Part shown: piece after piece, positions 36,536-45,991 of the stretch
How positions within the stretch are numbered: position 1 is the stretch's first letter
Layout: each line of letters begins with the position of its first letter
Source: Luteibacter sp.
GTDB lineage: Bacteria; Pseudomonadota; Gammaproteobacteria; Xanthomonadales; Rhodanobacteraceae
Length of the DNA stretch: 64,000 nt
Assembly: GCF_009912395.1 (NCBI RefSeq)
Contig: NZ_WNDO01000010.1
Location: forward strand, 104,968 to 168,967
Direction of reading: 5' to 3'
The notes under the pieces: generated by a model
Database searches by the model: none
What the model was told of the DNA's origin: nothing
Seen by the model: the letters and a program-made list of their open reading frames with translations, nothing else
Program-made: the position numbers and the translations under genes

Positions 36536-37234
36536 CGCCGCCAGCCAGGTCATCGCCCGGGCCGGCACCTTGCGGGCGAAGATCGCGCCGAAGGGCGCCG
36601 CGACCATGCCGCCGACGATCAGGCCGCCGACCGAGGCGATATGCGGCGGCCCCACGTGGAACAGGAAGCTCACGCTGGCCGCCGCGCTGACGATGCACTT
36701 GGCGACATGCACCGTGCCGACGACGATGCGCGGCGTGGCGCCCCGGGCGATCATCGCCGTGACGTTGATCGCGCTCCAGCCGCCACCGCCGATGGTGTCG
36801 GCCAGTCCGGCCAGGAAACCCAGCCAGCGCGGGGCCTTCGCGTCGTCGTCGGTGGTGCGAGGCGGGCGGGCGCCGCGCAGGATCAGGAATACGCCGACGC
36901 CCAGCAGATAGGGCGTCAGGGCCAGTTTCATCCAGGTTGCCGGGACATGGCTCACCACGTAAGCGCCGATCGTCGCGCCGACCAGGCCGGGCAGGGCGAG
37001 GGTCAGGAGCAGGCGCTTGCGGACATTGCCCGCAAAGTAATGGCTCAGCCCCGAGGCCCCGCAGGTGAAGGTCTCCGCGTAATGCACGCTGGCGCTGGCC
37101 AATGCGGGAGGCAGGCCCAGGGCCAGCAGGATGCCGGCCGAGACCACGCCGAAGGCCATGCCTAGCGCGCCGTCCACCAATTGCGCGAGCGCGCCGGCGG
37201 CCATGAAGGTGAGAAATTCGGAGAGCGGTGGCAT
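36485..37234 (-). CDS. TauE/SafE-family sulfite/anion exporter
   Basis: A 249-residue protein with about eight membrane helices. The two family repeats begin FMAAGALAQLVDGALGMAFG and LAGLADTIGGGGWSAINVTA, where the DGALGMAFG and DTIGGGGWS loops are typical of TSUP/TauE members that export sulfite or sulfonate-derived anions. It lies directly upstream of, and divergent from, cysJIH, so removal of excess sulfite is a sensible role. It also overlaps the end of the LysR gene by 51 bases. Confidence 0.87.
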   Translation of the reverse strand: MPPLSEFLTFMAAGALAQLVDGALGMAFGVVSAGILLALGLPPALASASVHYAETFTCGASGLSHYFAGNVRKRLLLTLALPGLVGATIGAYVVSHVPATWMKLALTPYLLGVGVFLILRGARPPRTTDDDAKAPRWLGFLAGLADTIGGGGWSAINVTAMIARGATPRIVVGTVHVAKCIVSAAASVSFLFHVGPPHIASVGGLIVGGMVAAPFGAIFARKVPARAMTWLAALAVLGLGLNNVARAFG

Positions 37235-37313
37235 GCGTGTCCCAAGAATACAGCGTCGGCAGAGTATCCGCAGCGCACGATGACGGCGTGAAGTAAGCGT
37301 TGGCTATATGGAT

Positions 37314-37370
37314 ATGCGAACGCATCCTTTCCGTTGCGATTGACTGCTTTTTAACCTTTGGACGTCCAAA
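37314..37370. promoter_or_regulatory. cysJ upstream regulatory region with two palindromes
   Basis: Two inverted repeats sit in the TauE-cysJ gap: ATGCG-AA-CGCAT (37314-37325) and the perfect TTTGGACGTCCAAA (37357-37370). Between them is a possible -35 TTGACT (37340-37345). They are candidates for CysB or another regulator acting on the divergent genes; no protein can be assigned from sequence alone. Confidence 0.45.
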
Positions 37371-37394
37371 TGAACGACAGTCCGAGGTGAGCTT

Positions 37395-39173
37395 TTGAAC
37401 GCCGTGGTATCCAATGATGTCGCCGACGCGCCGCTCGACGCCGCGATCCGCGCCGAACTGGCCCGACTTGCGGAAGGCCTCCGACCCGCGCAGCTCTATC
37501 GTGCCGCGGCGTGGCTGGCGGCCCGCGCCGAGCAGCCCACGCAGGTCGTAGCCCATGCGTCGGTGGAGCACCTGACGGTGATCTACGGCAGCCAGACCGG
37601 CAATGCGAAGCGCGCCGCCGAACACCTCGTCCGCGTGGCCGAGGCGGCCGGCTTGCGCGTCCGCCTGGTTCGCGCCGACGCGTATCCGACCCGCGAACTG
37701 GCGCGCGAACGCTTCGTCGCCGTGGTCATCAGCACGCAAGGCGATGGCGATCCGCCGGACGACGCGAAGGGTTTCGTTGAGTTTCTCACCAGCCGTCGCG
37801 CGTCGCGCTTGCCGGATTTGCACTTCTCCGTGCTCGCACTGGGCGATTCGTCGTATCCGTTGTACTGCGCCGTGGGCCGTACCATCGATGCGCGCCTGGC
37901 CGAACTGGGTGCGACGCGTTTTGCGCCGCTGGCCGAAGCGGATGTCGATGTCGAGACCAACGCTTCGCCCTGGCGCACCACCGCGATCGAAGGTGTTCGC
38001 CCGCTATTCCGCAGCGCCAACGTGGTGGCGATCGCGCCCGTTCGTCCCGTCACGTCGCCGCATGATCGCGACCGGCCGTTCGAGGCGGCGGTCCTGCTCA
38101 ACCAGCCGATCGTCGCCGAAGGCCATGCGCGCGATATCCGCCATGTCGAACTGTCGCTGGAAGGGTCCGGAATCGTCTACGAGCCCGGTGATGCGCTCGG
38201 CGTTTGGCCGCGCCAGTCGACGGCGCTGGTGGCGCAGGTGTTGCTCGCCACGAGCCTTGATGGCGATACATCGGTCGAGCGCGATGGCCTTACCTTGCCG
38301 TTGTCGACGTGGCTGGAGACGCATCGCGAACTGACGCGGTTGTCCCGGCCGTTCGTCGCCGCGCTGGCGGAACGCTCCACCGATGAAGCGTTGCGCAGGG
38401 CGCTCGAACCATCAGGCAACGCGACCTTGCGCGAGTGGCTCGAAACCCTCCAGCCGATCGATCTGCTACGCCGGCATCCGGTGGCATGGACGGCGGACGC
38501 GCTGGTTGTCGCGCTGCGTCCGCTGGTGCCGCGCTTGTACTCGATCGCGTCGAGTCACGCAGAGGTCGGCGACGAGGTGCACCTGACGGTGTCGGTCGTT
38601 GACTACCGCACGGAGGGCGAAGCGCGTCATGGCGTGGCATCGGCCCACCTGGCGACGGCAGAAGAGGGTGGAACGTTGCGGGTTTTCGTCGAGCGCAACG
38701 AACGCTTTCGGCTTCCCGTCGATCCGTCGCGCGACATCGTGATGATCGGCCCGGGGACGGGCGTGGCGCCATTCCGCGCCTTCATCCAGGCACGTCGCGC
38801 GCAGGGTGGAACAGGTCGTAACTGGCTGTTCTTCGGCAATCGTCATGCACGCGAGGATTTCCTCTACCAGACCGAATGGCAGGCAGCGCTCAAGGATGGC
38901 TCCCTGCACAGGCTCGACCTCGCGTTCTCGCGCGATCGCGGCGGCAAGGTCTACGTGCAGCAGCGGCTGCGTGAGAACGCGGCCGAACTGCACGGCTGGC
39001 TTGCCGGTGGTGCTCATCTTTACGTCTGTGGCGACGCGAAGGCGATGGCGGCGGATGTGCATGCCGCGCTCATCGATGCGATCGCGACGCACGGTGCCAA
39101 GTCCCACGACGAGGCAAGTGCGTGGTTGGACGAACTCTTGAGGGAAGGGCGCTACGCCCGGGACGTGTATTGA
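37395..39173 (+). CDS. cysJ: sulfite reductase [NADPH] flavoprotein alpha-component
   Basis: A 592-residue diflavin reductase that passes electrons from NADPH through FAD and FMN to CysI. The flavodoxin domain starts at [17 protein letters not shown] (about 57), the FAD domain has [13 protein letters not shown] and the NADPH domain has [17 protein letters not shown] and [15 protein letters not shown], ending RYARDVY. It begins with a TTG at 37395, chosen because a GAGGTGA ribosome-binding site is five bases before it and homology starts soon after. It is first in cysJIH. Confidence 0.94.
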   Translation: MNAVVSNDVADAPLDAAIRAELARLAEGLRPAQLYRAAAWLAARAEQPTQVVAHASVEHLTVIYGSQTGNAKRAAEHLVRVAEAAGLRVRLVRADAYPTRELARERFVAVVISTQGDGDPPDDAKGFVEFLTSRRASRLPDLHFSVLALGDSSYPLYCAVGRTIDARLAELGATRFAPLAEADVDVETNASPWRTTAIEGVRPLFRSANVVAIAPVRPVTSPHDRDRPFEAAVLLNQPIVAEGHARDIRHVELSLEGSGIVYEPGDALGVWPRQSTALVAQVLLATSLDGDTSVERDGLTLPLSTWLETHRELTRLSRPFVAALAERSTDEALRRALEPSGNATLREWLETLQPIDLLRRHPVAWTADALVVALRPLVPRLYSIASSHAEVGDEVHLTVSVVDYRTEGEARHGVASAHLATAEEGGTLRVFVERNERFRLPVDPSRDIVMIGPGTGVAPFRAFIQARRAQGGTGRNWLFFGNRHAREDFLYQTEWQAALKDGSLHRLDLAFSRDRGGKVYVQQRLRENAAELHGWLAGGAHLYVCGDAKAMAADVHAALIDAIATHGAKSHDEASAWLDELLREGRYARDVY

Positions 39174-39175
39174 CG

Positions 39176-40855
39176 ATGAGCGAGAAACTATCCGACCTCG
39201 AACGGATCAAGGCGCAGAGTCGCCAGCTGCGCGGCACGCTGGTTGAAGGGCTGGCCGATCCGGTCACCGGTGCGATCAGCGACGACGACAACAAGCTGCT
39301 GAAATTCCACGGCAGCTATCTGCAGGATGACCGCGACCAGCGCGACGAGCGTCGCCGTCGCAAGTTGGAGCCGGCTTATGCCTTCATGCTCCGCGCACGC
39401 CTGCCTGGTGGCGTGGTGACGCCGGCGCAATGGCTGGTCTTCGACACGCTGGCGCGCGAGCACGCCAACGGAACGCTGCGCATCACCACGCGGCAGACCT
39501 TCCAGTGGCACGGCATCCTCAAGGGCGACCTCAAGCCGGCGATCGCGGCGATCCATGACGCACTGGCCACGAGCATCGCGGCCTGCGGCGACGTGGTGCG
39601 CAACGTGGTGAGCACGGCGAATCCGGTGGAAAGCCAGGGCCATGCCGAAGCGTATGCCTGGGCGGCTCGACTGTCCGACGACCTGGCGCCGACGACCCGC
39701 GCCTATCACGAGATCTGGCTCGATGGCGAAGCCCTGGTCGGCGAGCCCGAGCCGGAGCCGCTGTACGGCCGAACCTACCTCCCGCGCAAGTTCAAGATCG
39801 GCCTCGCCATCCCGCCGCTCAACGATGTGGACGTGTTCTCCCAGGACCTGGGCCTCATCGCCATCGTCGAAGAGGGGCAGCTGCGCGGCTTCAACGTCGC
39901 GATCGGCGGTGGCATGGGGGCGACCCATGGCGATCCGAGTACGTATCCCCGGCTGGGCAGTGTCGTCGGCTTCGTTCGTCCCGAGCAGGTATCGGTCGTC
40001 GCCGAGGCGGTCGTGTCGGTACAGCGCGACTGGGGCAACCGCGTCGAACGCAAGCATGCGCGGCTCAAGTACACGCTCGACCACCAGGGACTCGATCGTT
40101 TCATCGCCGAGGTGGAGCGTCGCGCAGGTACGTCGTTCGAACCCGCGCGTCCCTTCGGCTTCGACCACAACGGCGATCGCTACGGTTGGGTCGAAGGGCA
40201 CGACGGACGCTGGCACCTCACCCTGCACATCGAATCCGGGCGACTGGCGGATGTCGGTTCGCAACGTTGGCTGAGCGGATTGCGTGAGATCGCTAAGGTG
40301 CATGCCGGCGACTTCCGACTGACCTGCAACCAGAACGTGATCGTGGCGAACGTGCCCGCCGGCGAGCGGGCGAGGATCGACACCCTCGTCGCCGAACACG
40401 GGCTCGACGGTTACCGGCGGCACAGCGGTATCCGCCGCCATGCGGTGGCTTGTGTCGCCTTGCCCACCTGCGGTCTCGCCATGGCCGAGGCCGAGCGTTA
40501 CCTGCCGGATATCGTCACGCGCATCGAAGCCTTGCTCGACCGGCATGGGCTGATCGACGCGCCGATCCTGTTGCGGCTATCGGGCTGCCCCAACGGCTGC
40601 TCTCGTCCGTATCTGGGTGAAATCGCGCTGGTCGGTCGTGCGCCGGGACGCTACGACTTGCGTCTCGCCGCCGATTTCAGCGGGCAGCGGCTCAACCGCA
40701 CGTATCGCGAGAACGTGGACGAGTCGACCATCCTCGCCTCGCTGGAGCCGCTTTTCGCCGCCTATGCGAGAGAGCGCAAGGCGGCCGAACATTTCGGCGA
40801 CTGGCTGTTGCGCAGCGGCGTACTCGATGCGCCCGCGTTGGCGGTGGTGGCATGA
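39176..40855 (+). CDS. cysI: sulfite reductase [NADPH] hemoprotein beta-component
   Basis: A 559-residue siroheme/[4Fe-4S] enzyme that reduces sulfite to sulfide. The cluster ligands are all present: CVALPTC (Cys426, Cys432) and CPNGC (Cys471, Cys475). The two substrate-handling repeats are visible, with [13 protein letters not shown] and [14 protein letters not shown]. It starts two bases after the cysJ stop and overlaps cysH by an ATGA. Confidence 0.97.
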   Translation: MSEKLSDLERIKAQSRQLRGTLVEGLADPVTGAISDDDNKLLKFHGSYLQDDRDQRDERRRRKLEPAYAFMLRARLPGGVVTPAQWLVFDTLAREHANGTLRITTRQTFQWHGILKGDLKPAIAAIHDALATSIAACGDVVRNVVSTANPVESQGHAEAYAWAARLSDDLAPTTRAYHEIWLDGEALVGEPEPEPLYGRTYLPRKFKIGLAIPPLNDVDVFSQDLGLIAIVEEGQLRGFNVAIGGGMGATHGDPSTYPRLGSVVGFVRPEQVSVVAEAVVSVQRDWGNRVERKHARLKYTLDHQGLDRFIAEVERRAGTSFEPARPFGFDHNGDRYGWVEGHDGRWHLTLHIESGRLADVGSQRWLSGLREIAKVHAGDFRLTCNQNVIVANVPAGERARIDTLVAEHGLDGYRRHSGIRRHAVACVALPTCGLAMAEAERYLPDIVTRIEALLDRHGLIDAPILLRLSGCPNGCSRPYLGEIALVGRAPGRYDLRLAADFSGQRLNRTYRENVDESTILASLEPLFAAYARERKAAEHFGDWLLRSGVLDAPALAVVA

Positions 40856-41544
40856 GCGTCGTGGATATTGCCGTCGCCGAGGCCTCGCTGGCATCGCTCG
40901 ACGCCAGGGATCGCATCGCCTGGGCACTGGAACACCTGCCGGGCGCGCACGTGCTGTCGTCGAGCTTCGGCGCACAGGCCGCGGTGTCGCTGCATCTGGC
41001 CGTGAGCCTGCGACCGGATTTGCCCGTCGTGGTCGTGGACACCGGCTATCTCTTCCCCGAGACCTATCGTTTCATCGATACGTTGCGTGAGCGCCTGTCG
41101 CTGAATCTCCACGTCACGCGCGCGGCCATCGGCCCCACCTGGCAGGAGGCGCGCGACGGTCGGCTCTGGGAGCAGGGCAGCGAGGGCCTGGCGACATACA
41201 ACCGCATGCGCAAGGTGGAGCCGATGCGCCATGCGCTCGACGAACTGGGCGCAGGCACCTGGATCGCCGGCCTGCGTCGCGACCAGTCGCGCGGACGCGC
41301 GGCCACCCCGTTCATCCAGCGCCACGAAGGACGCTGGAAGGTCCATCCCATCGCGGACTGGAGCGACCGCGACGTGGGGCGCTACCTCGTAGCCCACGGC
41401 TTGCCCTACCACCCGCTCTGGGACGAGGGATACGTCTCCATCGGCGACACCCACACCACCCGTCGTCTGGAACCGGGCATGGACCCGGAAGACACGCGCT
41501 TCTTCGGATGGAAGCGCGAGTGCGGCCTGCACGACTCCGTCTGA
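40852..41544 (+). CDS. cysH: phosphoadenylyl-sulfate (PAPS) reductase
   Basis: A 230-residue thioredoxin-dependent enzyme reducing PAPS to sulfite. The PP-loop is in [12 protein letters not shown], the substrate segment in [12 protein letters not shown] and the catalytic ECGLH at the C terminus (Cys224). Only the one catalytic Cys is in that motif and no Cys pairs for a [4Fe-4S] cluster are seen, so it is the PAPS type and needs an APS kinase, which is encoded next. The start overlaps cysI. Confidence 0.96.
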   Translation: MSVVDIAVAEASLASLDARDRIAWALEHLPGAHVLSSSFGAQAAVSLHLAVSLRPDLPVVVVDTGYLFPETYRFIDTLRERLSLNLHVTRAAIGPTWQEARDGRLWEQGSEGLATYNRMRKVEPMRHALDELGAGTWIAGLRRDQSRGRAATPFIQRHEGRWKVHPIADWSDRDVGRYLVAHGLPYHPLWDEGYVSIGDTHTTRRLEPGMDPEDTRFFGWKRECGLHDSV

Positions 41545-41572
41545 GCCACCACCACAAGAAAAGACCCCGACC

Positions 41573-43342
41573 ATGAACCTGCCCGCTTTCGCCACACCGG
41601 TCCCGGACGCTGTCCGGCCCCTCCACGCCGTGCCCGCACACGGCGGCGCGCTCAAGGACCTCGCCGTGTCCACCGACGAGGCGGAAGCGCTGCGCCGACA
41701 CAGCGCCTCGTTGCCGGGCATCGTGCTCGACGCGCAGCAATCCTGCGACCTGGAACTGCTTGTCAGCGGTGCGTTCTCGCCGCTGGAAGGCTTCCTCGGT
41801 CGCGCGGACTACGACAGCGTGGTCGAACATCTTCGGCTGGCGGATGGCACGCTGTGGCCCATTCCGATCACGCTCGACGTGGACGCCGCGTTCGCGCAAG
41901 GCGTCTCGCCGGGCGACGAACTGGCCTTGCGCGACAAGCAGGGCGTACCGCTGGCGATCCTTGAGGTTGGCGATGTCTGGCAGCCCGACCGCGAACGCGA
42001 GGCGTCGCTGGTGTTCGGCACCACGGATCGCCTGCATCCCGGCGCGGCGCGCACGCTGGATCGTGCCGGGACCTTCGCGATCGGTGGTCGGATCCGCGGT
42101 ATCGCGAGCATTCCGCATTTCGACTTCGCCGAACTGCGCGATACCCCCCGATCCTTGCGTGAGTGGTTCGCGGCCCAGGGCTGGACCCGCATCGTGGCCT
42201 TCCAGACACGCAACCCCATGCATCGCGCGCATCGCGAACTGACGCTTCGCGCGGCGGAGAAGGTGGGCGCCAAGCTGCTGATCCATCCGGTGGTCGGCCT
42301 GACCAAGCCGGACGACGTGGATCATTACACGCGGGTGCGTTGCTATCGGGCCTTGCTTCCGCAGTACCCGCAGGACAGCGTGAAGCTATCCCTGCTGCCG
42401 TTGGCGATGCGCATGGGCGGCCCGCGCGAGGCGCTCTGGCACGCGATCGTGCGCAAAAACTACGGAGCCACGCACTTCATCGTGGGGCGCGATCACGCCG
42501 GCCCGGGCAAGGACAGCCATGGCAAGCCGTTTTACGATCCGTTCGCCGCGCAAGCGCTGTTGCAGACCTACGAAAAGGAGCTGGGCATCACCATCGTGCC
42601 GTTCCCCGCGATGGTCTATGCCGCCAATCGCGATGTCTACCTGCCCAGCACCGAGGTGGTGGAGAACGACGACGTACGCGACATCTCGGGGACGCAACTG
42701 CGCCGTCATCTCCGCGAAGGCACCGAAATCCCGTCGTGGTTCAGTTTCCCCGAGGTGGTGGACATCCTGCGCGAGCGTCATCCAGCACGGGCGGCGCGAG
42801 GGTTCGCCCTGTTTTTCACCGGACTTTCCGGCGCGGGCAAGTCGACGATCGCGCAGGCCGTGCTCGCCCGGCTGCTGGAACGCACGGCGCGACCGGTGAC
42901 CGTGCTGGATGGCGACGAGGTGCGTCGCCACGTGTCGAAGGGCCTGGGTTTCTCACGGGAAGACCGCGACGCCAACGTGACGCGTATCGGCTATATCGCC
43001 AGCGAGGTCGTCCGTCATGGCGGCATCGCCATCTGCGCGCCGATCGCGCCCTTCGCCACGGCGCGCGACGAGGCACGTCGTCTGGTCGAGGCGCATGGCA
43101 GCTTCATCGAGATCCACGTCGCGACGGCCATCGAAGTCTGCGAGGCGCGCGATCGTAAGGGGCTCTATGCGCAGGCCCGAGCCGGAAAGATCGCCAATTT
43201 CACCGGCGTGAACGATCCCTATGAAGTACCCGAGGCCCCCGAGCTAATCCTGGACGGCGATGCCGCCTCCCCGGAGGTGCTGGCCCTCCGGGTGCTCGAC
43301 CTGCTGTTCGAAAAGGACCTGATCGATCAGGTCGTTTCCTGA
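41573..43342 (+). CDS. bifunctional ATP sulfurylase / APS kinase fusion (Sat-CysC)
   Basis: A 589-residue protein activating sulfate to PAPS in two steps. The N-terminal homo-oligomeric ATP sulfurylase (about 25-395) has QTRNPMHRAHREL and GRDHAGPGKDS. The C-terminal APS kinase (about 400-589) has Walker A GLSGAGKST, then DGDEVRRHVSKGLGFSREDR and APIAPFATARDEAR. No cysD or cysN is present, so the single-chain sulfurylase replaces the GTP-linked heterodimer usual in gammaproteobacteria. It follows cysH by 28 bases and its last 16 bases overlap the convergent cysB gene. Confidence 0.95.
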   Translation: MNLPAFATPVPDAVRPLHAVPAHGGALKDLAVSTDEAEALRRHSASLPGIVLDAQQSCDLELLVSGAFSPLEGFLGRADYDSVVEHLRLADGTLWPIPITLDVDAAFAQGVSPGDELALRDKQGVPLAILEVGDVWQPDREREASLVFGTTDRLHPGAARTLDRAGTFAIGGRIRGIASIPHFDFAELRDTPRSLREWFAAQGWTRIVAFQTRNPMHRAHRELTLRAAEKVGAKLLIHPVVGLTKPDDVDHYTRVRCYRALLPQYPQDSVKLSLLPLAMRMGGPREALWHAIVRKNYGATHFIVGRDHAGPGKDSHGKPFYDPFAAQALLQTYEKELGITIVPFPAMVYAANRDVYLPSTEVVENDDVRDISGTQLRRHLREGTEIPSWFSFPEVVDILRERHPARAARGFALFFTGLSGAGKSTIAQAVLARLLERTARPVTVLDGDEVRRHVSKGLGFSREDRDANVTRIGYIASEVVRHGGIAICAPIAPFATARDEARRLVEAHGSFIEIHVATAIEVCEARDRKGLYAQARAGKIANFTGVNDPYEVPEAPELILDGDAASPEVLALRVLDLLFEKDLIDQVVS

Positions 43343-44319
43343 GCCGTCCGTCCGCCGCGCTGCCGCCAATGCGGCGCGGCGGGCCATCCGGCAGTCGCTT
43401 CACCCGATACGACGCGCCGTACATCGCGAGGATCGATGTGCGGCGCGAACTCGTGGATGAAGTCCAGCAGGTAGTCGCGCGGCACCAATCCATCGCGCAA
43501 CACGATCCAGGTGGTGCAACGGTCGAATAGATGATCCGCCGGCAAGGCCACGAGATCGCGCTCGTCCGGCGACACCGCCATTTCCGCCAGCACGCCGACA
43601 CCGAGGCCCTCGCGCACGTAGGTACGGATGAGGTCGCCGTCGCCCGCGGTCATGGCGATGCGCGGACGCAGGCCGGCGGCCACGAAAGTGCGTTGCAACG
43701 CCGAATCCGGAAGCATCGACGACTCGTAGCCCACCAGCGGCTGCGCCGCCAATTCCTCCAGCGACGGTGGACGGGCACGGCGGGCAAAGGGATGGTCCTT
43801 CGGCACCACGATCGTCCGATTCCAGTGATAGGCGGGCAGGGCGATGCCGGTAAGCGGCGGACCGCCGCTGCCGCTGACCACCGCGAGATCCACGCCACCC
43901 GCACGCAGCTGCGGCAGCACACCTGCCTCGCGCCCCGGATTAAGATGCACGCTGACTTCGGGATGTCGCCGTGTGAAGGCACCCACGACATCGGGAAGGG
44001 CGAAGCGCGCCTGCGTATGGGTGGTGGCGATGCGCAGGCTGCCCTGGGCTTCGCAGCGCAGGTTGGCGGCGATGGCGAGGATGTTGCCGGCTTCGGCAAG
44101 GATGGTGCGTGCCCGGTGGAGGACGCTTTCGCCGGCGGCGGTGACGCCCTGCAGGCTCTTGCCCTTACGCAGGAAGAGCCGGAAGCCGAGTTCGTCTTCC
44201 AACTGGCGAAGTTGCTTGGACAGGCCGGGTTGCGTCGCGTGGACGCGCTCGGCGGCGAGTGTGATGTTAAGACCCGCGTCGGCGATGGCGACGAGGTAGC
44301 GAAGCTGGACGAGCGTCAT
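43327..44319 (-). CDS. cysB: LysR-type regulator CysB
   Basis: A 330-residue regulator of sulfur assimilation. The helix-turn-helix reads RVHATQPGLSKQLRQLEDEL, the group-defining CysB/Cbl pattern, followed by the effector domain with GSLRIATTHTQARFALPDVV. Its presence next to the genes it normally controls, at the 3' end of sat-cysC and divergent from cysG, supports the assignment. Start is at ATG 44317-44319. Confidence 0.93.
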   Translation of the reverse strand: MTLVQLRYLVAIADAGLNITLAAERVHATQPGLSKQLRQLEDELGFRLFLRKGKSLQGVTAAGESVLHRARTILAEAGNILAIAANLRCEAQGSLRIATTHTQARFALPDVVGAFTRRHPEVSVHLNPGREAGVLPQLRAGGVDLAVVSGSGGPPLTGIALPAYHWNRTIVVPKDHPFARRARPPSLEELAAQPLVGYESSMLPDSALQRTFVAAGLRPRIAMTAGDGDLIRTYVREGLGVGVLAEMAVSPDERDLVALPADHLFDRCTTWIVLRDGLVPRDYLLDFIHEFAPHIDPRDVRRVVSGEATAGWPAAPHWRQRGGRTAQETT

Positions 44320-44436
44320 GGCGGGGAATCCACGAAAGGCCTGATGCGAGGGCGGCGTTGGAACAGGCGTCGTGGAAACATCGTGCGGGATGCCGGTGGG
44401 TGAGCTTCATGCGGGTGGCATCGACGTTCGTCATAA

Positions 44437-44452
44437 AGACGTCTATACGTCT
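44437..44452. promoter_or_regulatory. palindrome in the cysB-cysG divergent gap
   Basis: An inverted repeat AGACGT-CTAT-ACGTCT flanked by AT-rich sequence (ATAAAG on the left, ATTTAACTAAAG on the right), about 125 bases upstream of cysG. It is the most likely promoter-operator area for both genes and shares an ACGTC core with the palindrome before cysJ. Confidence 0.45.
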
Positions 44453-44578
44453 ATTTAACTAAAGTGTCAAGTTTTTGTTGGCTCATAACCGGCAGGCATA
44501 TCCACGTGCCCAGCGATCATTTCCGGGGCGGTGAAGGCTGCCCTAGCGTTGACATCCCTCATCCGCCGTCGTATCGCC

Positions 44579-45991
44579 ATGTTGCTGTATCCCCTGTTCG
44601 CCGATCTGTCCGGCCGCCTTGTTCTCGTTGTCGGGGGAGGTGCCGTGGCGGAGCGGAAGGTCTCGCGCCTGCTCGACGCAGGCGCGATCGTCCGTCTGGT
44701 CGCGCCGGAGCTTACCCCCTCGCTGCGCACCTGGACGAACGACGGTCGCGTGGCCCACGTGGCAGCCCTGTTCGACGAAGTGCACCTGAAAGGCGCCTGG
44801 CTCGCCATCGCGGCGACCTCGGACACGGTCGTGAACCGACGATTGGCCGACGCCGCCCAACATCGTCGGGTCTGGGCCAATGTCGTCGACGATGCGGAGG
44901 CCTCCGCGTTCCATGTGCCGGCCGTGATCGATCGTGCACCGCTGTGCGTGGCGATTTCGAGCGGCGGCCACGCGCCGATGTTCGCCCGTCTCGTCCGCGA
45001 ACGTCTTGAGGCCTTGCTGGATCCGTCCCTCGGTGCGCTGGCCCTGCTGGCAGGGGCGTTGCGGGACCGCATCCGTCGCCATCTGCCGGCACCGGCGGCG
45101 CGGCGCGCGTTCTACGAAACCCTTTTCCACGGGCGGGTCGCGACCCTGCTCCGGTCGGGGCGGCCGGAAGAAGCTCAACAGGCGGCCGAGGAGGAACTGG
45201 CGGGCGAACGGTCGGCCGTGACGGGCTCGGTCGTGCTGGTGGGCGCGGGGCCGGGCGATCCCGGCCTGCTGACCCTAAGCGGGCTACGCGCCCTCAACGA
45301 GGCGGATGTGATCCTGCACGACCGACTGGTCAGCCCCGAGGTGCTCGCGCTGGCGCGGCGGGACGCCGAGCGCATTGAGGTCGGCAAGGAGGCCGGTCGT
45401 CATCACGTCACCCAGGAGCGCATCCATGTGCTGATGATCGCCTTCGCCCGGGCCGGTCGCCGGGTCGTGCGGCTGAAGGGCGGCGATCCCTTTGTCTTCG
45501 GCCGCGGTGGGGAAGAGTTGGAAGCCTTGCGGGATGCCGGTGTGCCTTACGAGGTCGTCCCAGGCATCACCGCTGCGCTCGGGTGCGCCGCTTACGCGGG
45601 CATTCCGCTGACCCATCGCGACCATGCCCAGTCGGTACGTTTCGCCACGGCGCATTGCCGAGCCGCGGGGGCCGACCTGGATTGGGCGTCGCTCGCACAG
45701 GCGCGGCAGACCCTGGTGCTGTACATGGGTGTCGCGGAGGTGGAGACCATCCGCGACAACCTCCTTGCCCACGGCCGCGATGCCGCGACACCGTTCGCGC
45801 TGGTGGAAAACGGGTCACGCCCCGAGCAGCGCGTGGTGACCGGCACGCTGGCGGATCTTCCCGACCTGGCGACACGGCATGCCGTGCGCTCGCCGGCGCT
45901 GCTGATCGTGGGCGAGGTCGCCGGGCTGGCCGGGCGCCTCGCCTGGTTCGGTGCGAACGACGCGGCGAACGCTTACCGGATCGCGTCGTAG
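44579..45991 (+). CDS. cysG: siroheme synthase CysG (trifunctional)
   Basis: A 470-residue enzyme making siroheme, the cofactor of CysI. The N-terminal dehydrogenase/ferrochelatase part has [20 protein letters not shown] and [16 protein letters not shown]. The C-terminal uroporphyrinogen-III methyltransferase has [18 protein letters not shown] (from about 222), [17 protein letters not shown] and TLVLYMGV. The ATG at 44579 gives the conserved [13 protein letters not shown]. Its end overlaps the convergent M3 peptidase frame by 19 bases. Confidence 0.97.
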   Translation: MLLYPLFADLSGRLVLVVGGGAVAERKVSRLLDAGAIVRLVAPELTPSLRTWTNDGRVAHVAALFDEVHLKGAWLAIAATSDTVVNRRLADAAQHRRVWANVVDDAEASAFHVPAVIDRAPLCVAISSGGHAPMFARLVRERLEALLDPSLGALALLAGALRDRIRRHLPAPAARRAFYETLFHGRVATLLRSGRPEEAQQAAEEELAGERSAVTGSVVLVGAGPGDPGLLTLSGLRALNEADVILHDRLVSPEVLALARRDAERIEVGKEAGRHHVTQERIHVLMIAFARAGRRVVRLKGGDPFVFGRGGEELEALRDAGVPYEVVPGITAALGCAAYAGIPLTHRDHAQSVRFATAHCRAAGADLDWASLAQARQTLVLYMGVAEVETIRDNLLAHGRDAATPFALVENGSRPEQRVVTGTLADLPDLATRHAVRSPALLIVGEVAGLAGRLAWFGANDAANAYRIAS

